Source of the DNA: a virus
Length of the DNA stretch: 32,237 nt
Direction: 5' to 3' (one strand)
Virus record (IMG/VR): IMGVR_UViG_3300027983_000068
Coordinates: 1-32,237 of that record
Made by a program: the position numbers and the translations under genes. Position 1 is the stretch's first letter; every line of letters begins with the position of its first letter. The notes under the pieces are model-generated. The model saw only the letters and a program-made list of their open reading frames with translations, searched no databases and was not told the DNA's origin. This document shows, piece by piece, positions 27,700-32,237 of the stretch.

Positions 27700-28908
27700 T
27701 CACAACGCCGCCAGATACGGACGCCAGTTCTCAGTCCAGATCTTGTCCGCGTCGTACAAGAGTGCGTGTTCCCGGGCCTTGTCGCTGCGGCCGCGTCCAC
27801 GTTGGTAAGCCAACTCCAAACCATCGACGATGCTCGGCACACTCGGTGTGCTGAACCACGCGAACTGGGTCGGGTCCCACCACGGTTGGTTTTCCGTGAG
27901 CCACCCTTCTCCGAGCAACTCCGGTTGCGCGGAGAAGTCATTCACTATCACTGGTGTCCCGCACGCCTGAGCCTCGAGTACCGTCAGACCGAAACCCTCA
28001 CCCATCGTGCTGGCCAGCAGCACGTCGGTGGACGTGTAGATCGCGGCCATCGCTTCGTTCGGTATGTTCGAGTGCAGTGCGTATTGGTTCACAAACTTGT
28101 ATTGTTCTTCTTTCAGCCCGACCGCTTGGATCAACGGGTCGAGCCGGATACCACCGGTGCTCCCATGGCGCTCGGTGTGGAGGTAGAGCCTTGCATCTGG
28201 GTGTCTCGCTGCGAAGATACTGAAAGCCAGCAGGTTCTCGCCCCAAGCCTTGCGCGATGGTAGGACTCCCTTGTTAGCGTTCACAAGACTGACAACGAAC
28301 TCGTCCTCGCTGAAACCCATGAGTTGCCGACCGGTCAGTACGTTGCCGCCGTTGGAGTAGGTAGCGGTCGGTGTGTACAGTTGCGTGTCGATAGCCATCG
28401 GTATGTAGGGAGATTCGATGTCTAGACGTTCGATCTCGCGCTGCCCGAACTTACTCACTGAGATCGGGGTGATGTTCGGTTTGATGAGCCTCTCCAGCAC
28501 TGCCGGTGGTACTGGCATGTGGTCGATCATCGTCCAGACGGAAGTGGGTAGTTCGTCCCACTGTGGACCCACCAAAGTCCACGCGTCGAAGAGAACGAAA
28601 ACATGAGACCGGCCGGGTGGGTGTTGCCGTTTCCAATCGGCGAAGTTCGCAGCAACGACGTCGTTACTGTAGGACTCGTACCCACGCGGGTAGATGTTGA
28701 TCCCCTCCCACTGGGTTTGCATCGCCTCGAGTCCGTAGTTCGCGATCACGGCCACGTTGTGCCCGTCCGCTTTCATGCGAGGGACGACCTGAGCGGTCTG
28801 AGTCCCGTACCCGGTCGGGGCCCAAGGTGCGTTACTGAACCAAACCGCAGTTAGCGGGTCGTCCGTGTGCTTGGAGCGCTGCGCGCTCCTCCGGTCTTCT
28901 CTGTTCAT
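27700..28908 (-). CDS. GT4-family glycosyltransferase
   Basis: A 402-aa GT-B enzyme. The N-terminal domain starts AVWFSNAPWAPTGYGTQTAQ, and the C-terminal nucleotide-sugar domain ends with MGEGFGLTVLEAQACGTPVI, the E-x7-E motif of GT4, and NDFSAQPELL. Location between the capsid gene and the connector suggests glycosylation of the capsid (or tail) shell, as described for some actinophages with such genes in their structural operons. ATG 28908 lies 98 nt after the capsid stop, with a strong hairpin between. Sugar and acceptor are unknown. Confidence 0.88.
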   Translation of the reverse strand: MNREDRRSAQRSKHTDDPLTAVWFSNAPWAPTGYGTQTAQVVPRMKADGHNVAVIANYGLEAMQTQWEGINIYPRGYESYSNDVVAANFADWKRQHPPGRSHVFVLFDAWTLVGPQWDELPTSVWTMIDHMPVPPAVLERLIKPNITPISVSKFGQREIERLDIESPYIPMAIDTQLYTPTATYSNGGNVLTGRQLMGFSEDEFVVSLVNANKGVLPSRKAWGENLLAFSIFAARHPDARLYLHTERHGSTGGIRLDPLIQAVGLKEEQYKFVNQYALHSNIPNEAMAAIYTSTDVLLASTMGEGFGLTVLEAQACGTPVIVNDFSAQPELLGEGWLTENQPWWDPTQFAWFSTPSVPSIVDGLELAYQRGRGRSDKAREHALLYDADKIWTENWRPYLAAL

Positions 28909-28952
28909 AGCAGGTTTTCCTTTCGCAGGGTCGCAGGGTTTTGGTGCGGGGA

Positions 28953-28990
28953 CCTGCTGTGACGTTGTCCTGCGCCAACGCCACAGCAGG
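28953..28990. repeat. Long hairpin between capsid and glycosyltransferase genes
   Basis: Arms CCTGCTGTG/CACAGCAGG (28953-28961, 28982-28990) plus inner CGTTG/CAACG with a single mismatched pair between, and an 8-nt loop. No U-run on the minus strand. It may cap the abundant capsid mRNA at its 3' end or lower glycosyltransferase expression. Confidence 0.7.
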
Positions 28991-29006
28991 AGTTTATTCC
29001 GCTGTG

Positions 29007-30209
29007 TTACGCGGTTCCGCCTTTGAAATGCTTGATCGCTGCAGACTGGCCAAGATTGCCATCAACACGGATACGAGCACGGAAAGCGACCTGATCACTT
29101 GTGAAGTACGCCTCGTCGGAACGAACGACTTCCACCCCACCAACTTGACGGACGTGATACGAGGACATGTCCCCGAACAGAACCGACCTTGCTGCAGAAG
29201 CAACTGCGGCGACGTACGGGTTCTCGGCGATCCGGTACCCGAGCAACTGGTTCACAGTGCCGACAGTGTCGGCAGGAGTGTACAGGTACTGGCCCGAACT
29301 GTCCTTCAGTTTGCGCACAGCACCGAGTGTGCCGCGTGACATCAGCCAAGCCGTTTGTGGACGCAAGGCGTAAGCCGTGTCCACAGAATGGGCGAGGTCG
29401 ATCAGGTTGTCCGCAGTGAAAGAACCCGTGCCGGTCGCTGTCCCGTTGGCGCCAGTAATGCCGAGGCTCGACGCGACCGAGATACCAGTCGGTTGCACAG
29501 TACCAGTTCCCAGCGTGAGTGTGCTGTTCACAGCAGTACCGATAGCAACACCGATTTGACGACCGAGGAACCCGACAAGGTCGAGACCGGAGTCTTCCAG
29601 CAACTCGCGGCTAACAACCACGAGAGTAGTGAACTTGTGAGCGCGCATCGTGATCTCGGAGAACGTAGGGTCAGAAGGCGCAAGAGTCGCGCCCTCAGCC
29701 GTTGCAGTACCCGATGGACGAGTTGCTTCCACTGGCATTTTCATGTCTTCGCCACCGGCTGTGTTCATGACAGTGAACAAACCACTGTCCAACATGGGGC
29801 CGACGTAGAGCAGGTTCTCTTGGATTACGTTGTAGAACGACTGCGGGACAACTTGGCTGTCGTCGCTTGTGTTCAGTGCGCGGCGTTCGAACATGTGCGA
29901 ACGCAACTCGCCCGACGCCAACTTCCGAAGGACATCGACGTCCGAAGTCGCCCGTTCCACGGCGCGGACCTCGGCAAGTACCTCAGGTGCGAGAGCAGCA
30001 GCCGCAACAACTTCGCGGGTGCGTTCTTCGTCCTTGCGGACTTCGGTGATGTGGGCAGCGCGCTCGTCCATGGCGGCGTTGTAGCCGTCCCAAGCCGTGC
30101 GTTCTTCCACTGACATTTCGCGCTTCTCTGTCTCCGCACGTTCGATCTGGGACCGGGCCGCGTGGAGGTCGGAGTTTTGCGCGTCGATAAGACGTTGCAA
30201 ATACGACAT
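29007..30209 (-). CDS. Major capsid protein, HK97 fold
   Basis: A 400-aa HK97-type capsid protein. The first ~110 residues are charged, helical delta-domain material (SQIERAETEKREMSVEERTA), followed by SQVVPQSFYNVIQENLLYVG, the N-arm and E-loop region, RPSGTATAEGATLAPSDPTF, and the P-domain with RAHKFTTLVVVSRELLEDSG and the A-domain (SVLFGDMSSYHVRQVGGVEV). Protease cleavage is expected near residues 105-115 (FERR ALNTSD; inference). ATG 30209 is the start. A longer frame upstream to 30299 is excluded. Confidence 0.92.
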   Translation of the reverse strand: MSYLQRLIDAQNSDLHAARSQIERAETEKREMSVEERTAWDGYNAAMDERAAHITEVRKDEERTREVVAAAALAPEVLAEVRAVERATSDVDVLRKLASGELRSHMFERRALNTSDDSQVVPQSFYNVIQENLLYVGPMLDSGLFTVMNTAGGEDMKMPVEATRPSGTATAEGATLAPSDPTFSEITMRAHKFTTLVVVSRELLEDSGLDLVGFLGRQIGVAIGTAVNSTLTLGTGTVQPTGISVASSLGITGANGTATGTGSFTADNLIDLAHSVDTAYALRPQTAWLMSRGTLGAVRKLKDSSGQYLYTPADTVGTVNQLLGYRIAENPYVAAVASAARSVLFGDMSSYHVRQVGGVEVVRSDEAYFTSDQVAFRARIRVDGNLGQSAAIKHFKGGTA

Positions 30210-30303
30210 TTGTTTCTCATTTCTTGGGTAGTTGTAGGATCGCAGGGTTAGCACCCGCAGCGGCTCCGCCACGGCAAAGTCCTCGGCTCCGAGGACCAAG
30301 AGA

Positions 30304-31032
30304 TCAGTACATGTTCAGGTGCGACTGGTGCAGGTCCAACTTCGCGGACAACACCGACAACGGGACTACGAGTTCGGCCGGCGTTGCGGGGTCTTCCAGT
30401 TGTAGGCCGTGTGCACGGTCGACCACGGTGCGCAGCAGACCAGCCTGCTCGTCCGTCAGAGTGTCGCCAGCCTCGAGCGCCGCTATAGCGTCACTGAGGG
30501 CCTCCGGGTCCGTGTCGGTCCGGTGAGCGATCTGTGTCAGGTTCCGTACGCTGGCGGTCGTTTGCGGGTACGCGGCGGTCCCAGTGACCACCGAGACCTC
30601 ATGGAGCCGCACCTCCAGTAACGTGCGGTCTTCAGGCCCAACCCACTCGTCCCTCACAGTGGAGAAACCGAACGACATCGTCCGTGTGTCGCCACGCGCA
30701 ATACTGACCGAGAGGTCACGTGCGTAGGTCGTGTCCGGGAGGTCGATCTCCGAGAACAACCCCTCCGTGCGGTTGTCCAACCGCAGGGTTTTCGCTCTGG
30801 TGCTCCCAAGCACCATCCGCTCGTCGTGATTCACATACGCACGTATGTCGTTCTTGGCTTTCAGTGACCTGTCGAATGCACCCGGCGCGATCCGCTCAGT
30901 GAAAGGCAACGGGAGACTCGGTTGGTCGTACTTCGCAGCAAACCCACCAAAAGTCATGCCGTCGCCGTTCTCAGCGGCCCGCACCTCGATTATCTCCGCG
31001 TCGAAACTGCGAAACTCGATGTTTGTACTCAT
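30304..31032 (-). CDS. Prohead protease, HK97 family
   Basis: A 242-aa serine protease that removes the capsid delta domain and itself during maturation. The catalytic blocks are YVNHDERMVLGST (His) and RTMSFGFSTV (Ser), with FGGFAAKYDQPS and ERIAPGAFDRSL before them; ASVRNL-type sequence follows. ATG 31032 is preceded by GGAGG. The frame extends upstream over the portal end, which is rejected. About 90 nt separate it from the capsid gene. Confidence 0.93.
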   Translation of the reverse strand: MSTNIEFRSFDAEIIEVRAAENGDGMTFGGFAAKYDQPSLPLPFTERIAPGAFDRSLKAKNDIRAYVNHDERMVLGSTRAKTLRLDNRTEGLFSEIDLPDTTYARDLSVSIARGDTRTMSFGFSTVRDEWVGPEDRTLLEVRLHEVSVVTGTAAYPQTTASVRNLTQIAHRTDTDPEALSDAIAALEAGDTLTDEQAGLLRTVVDRAHGLQLEDPATPAELVVPLSVLSAKLDLHQSHLNMY

Positions 31033-31051
31033 TCTGTTGCCTCCGTGTGCC

Positions 31052-32236
31052 TCATGCGTAGTCACCTTGGATACCCGCAGCGAGTATCTTCTCCAAACCT
31101 TGTAATTGTACACTCGGCAGACCGGAGTGGTCCATCGGTGGGAGGTCCAAGACAGACAAGACGTCTGCAGGGTCGAATCCGACGTTGATCATCCGCACGG
31201 CCATCTGCACTCGTTTCTCAGTCTCCACGATCGTGGCAGCGCCGAGGTCCACGTTGGCGAGCGGCACCCGAGGTTGCGAAGCCGAACCGGAATCGATCGG
31301 TGCCAGATCCTCCAACGCTCTGATGTCGTTGATCGACAAGAAACCCGCTTGGATCCCTTGTGAGTAGGCGGTGTACCGAGACGACAAATCGCCACGGAGC
31401 AGACCTTCCATACTGAAACGCAGATACGCGTCGCCCGGGAGCAGACGCGAGTAATGCTCCTCGATCTTCGCTATGTACGGGCGGAGCGTCAAAGTGACGA
31501 ACTGGATGTGTTGTTGCTCCACCGACGCGTACGACATCGAACCGGCTTGCATCACACCGAGAAGCGCCGGCTGGATTTTGAAAATCCGAGCGACCTCGAT
31601 AACAGCGAACTCCCGGGACTCGACCAGTTGTGACTGTTGCGGGTCAGAATCCATACGGTGGAACTTCGCACCACCACTCAGGATGTTCGGCCGGTGTGCG
31701 TGTTTCAAACCCTTGCTGTTCTTCTCAAACTGGTTTTTCAGGCTGGTAGCCTGCTCCTCAGTCATGTCGCCCGGGACTTCGATAATCCCACTGGACAACG
31801 TACCCGAGCCGAAATAACGAGCGCTGAAATCGTCCAGAGCACGACTGATACCGAGCACCTCGCGCAACTCGCTAACCCGGGAGATTCCTTTGATAGAACC
31901 CGGCCTCAGGAGGTCCGGGATCCAAAGGACTTCCTCGGTTGTGAGCACGCGGTTCGAATCGAAAACGAAAGTGATCGACCCATCGGCTGCAAGACGCGGC
32001 TCGACCCGCGAAGGGTCGAGGACTTTCAACGCTACGAGCAAACCGGACGGGTTGCGCAACTTCCGCACGTAGGCGTTGCCGTCGATCAATAGCGACATCA
32101 GCACCATCTGGAAGTGGTCGATCCTGCCAACACCACGGTCCGGTTCTGGGTTGTCCAGCCAATCCGGGCGAGGGTGCGGGTACCGGCGGTCGTTCTGGCG
32201 AGTGTAAGAAGAAACCGGCAGAGTCGAGATCGAATC
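31052..32236 (-). CDS. Portal protein, 5' end missing at window edge
   Basis: An HK97-type portal with at least 394 residues visible. The frame continues without a stop to base 32236: SISTLPVSSYTRQNDRRYP and PRPDWLDNPEPDRG come before MVLMSLLIDGNAYVRKLRNP, so the true start is beyond the window. Further blocks are NRVLTTEEVLWIPDLLRPGS, GILEVPGD-like SGIIEVPGDMTEEQ, FKIQPALLGVMQAGSMSYAS and HYSRLLPGDAYLRF. It forms the dodecameric DNA port of the head. The product ends 19 nt before the protease gene. Confidence 0.95.
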   Translation of the reverse strand, partial: DSISTLPVSSYTRQNDRRYPHPRPDWLDNPEPDRGVGRIDHFQMVLMSLLIDGNAYVRKLRNPSGLLVALKVLDPSRVEPRLAADGSITFVFDSNRVLTTEEVLWIPDLLRPGSIKGISRVSELREVLGISRALDDFSARYFGSGTLSSGIIEVPGDMTEEQATSLKNQFEKNSKGLKHAHRPNILSGGAKFHRMDSDPQQSQLVESREFAVIEVARIFKIQPALLGVMQAGSMSYASVEQQHIQFVTLTLRPYIAKIEEHYSRLLPGDAYLRFSMEGLLRGDLSSRYTAYSQGIQAGFLSINDIRALEDLAPIDSGSASQPRVPLANVDLGAATIVETEKRVQMAVRMINVGFDPADVLSVLDLPPMDHSGLPSVQLQGLEKILAAGIQGDYA

Positions 32237-32237
32237 T

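Noticed and set aside
1-32237. tRNA genes
   Set aside because: No cloverleaf with a T-arm GTTCRANYC-type core was noticed by eye; a tRNA scan would be needed to exclude them fully.
1-32237. Integrase, repressor or attachment site for lysogeny
   Set aside because: No integrase-like or phage-repressor gene is visible in the window; they could be outside it.

Overview
This window is about three quarters of a module-ordered siphophage genome whose host is very probably an actinomycete. Every gene I can support lies on the minus strand, so transcription runs from high to low coordinates. Evidence for the host is a WhiB-family regulator, an r1t-type holin, an Rpf-like secreted protein, GC-rich GTG/ATG-started genes with ATGA or GTGA overlaps, and extended -10 promoters. 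The portal gene runs off the right edge. The terminase genes are not in the window and probably lie beyond it, between the portal (right edge) and the HNH gene (left edge).

Layout in transcription order. 32.2-25.2 kb: portal (partial), HK97-type prohead protease, major capsid protein, a GT4 glycosyltransferase, head-tail connector, tail terminator, major tail protein, tail assembly chaperones with a clear C CCT TTG -1 slippery site, a 179-aa protein, then the tape measure. 25.2-16.4 kb: tape measure (1036 aa), minor tail protein, glycine-rich tip protein, small structural protein, two membrane proteins including an r1t-type holin, a TIM-barrel glycosidase, an M15-like endolysin, then a DnaQ-fold exonuclease. 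16.4-10.4 kb: terminator, tandem repeats and a dense array of about 20 small genes. This array is broken up by five near-identical promoter/operator/5'UTR-hairpin elements and includes a whiB gene. 10.4-0 kb: adenylosuccinate lyase (purB), Holliday-junction-resolvase-like and Cas4-like nucleases, a primase-polymerase/helicase, a repeat-rich 325-bp candidate origin, then a translationally coupled operon of purZ, a MazG-like gene, a deoxyribosyltransferase-like gene, dUTPase and a zinc-finger gene, with an HNH gene at the end.

The main result is a probable 2-aminoadenine (diaminopurine, Z) DNA pathway. The adenylosuccinate-synthetase homologue has GSEGKG where cellular PurA has the catalytic GDEGKG; this Asp-to-Ser change is the reported hallmark of phage PurZ. 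It overlaps by ATGA with a MazG-like pyrophosphohydrolase (MazZ candidate, dGTP to dGMP) and lies next to a PrimPol-helicase. This resembles cyanophage S-2L, which uses PrimPol, MazZ and PurZ. Unusually, this phage also carries its own PurB, which would finish the step that known Z-phages are thought to leave to the host. No DatZ-like HD dATPase and no PolA-type DpoZ is visible, so either they lie outside the window or the phage excludes dATP another way. The second notable system is the five-copy promoter cassette, with strictly spaced inverted heptamers, that drives small paralogous genes.
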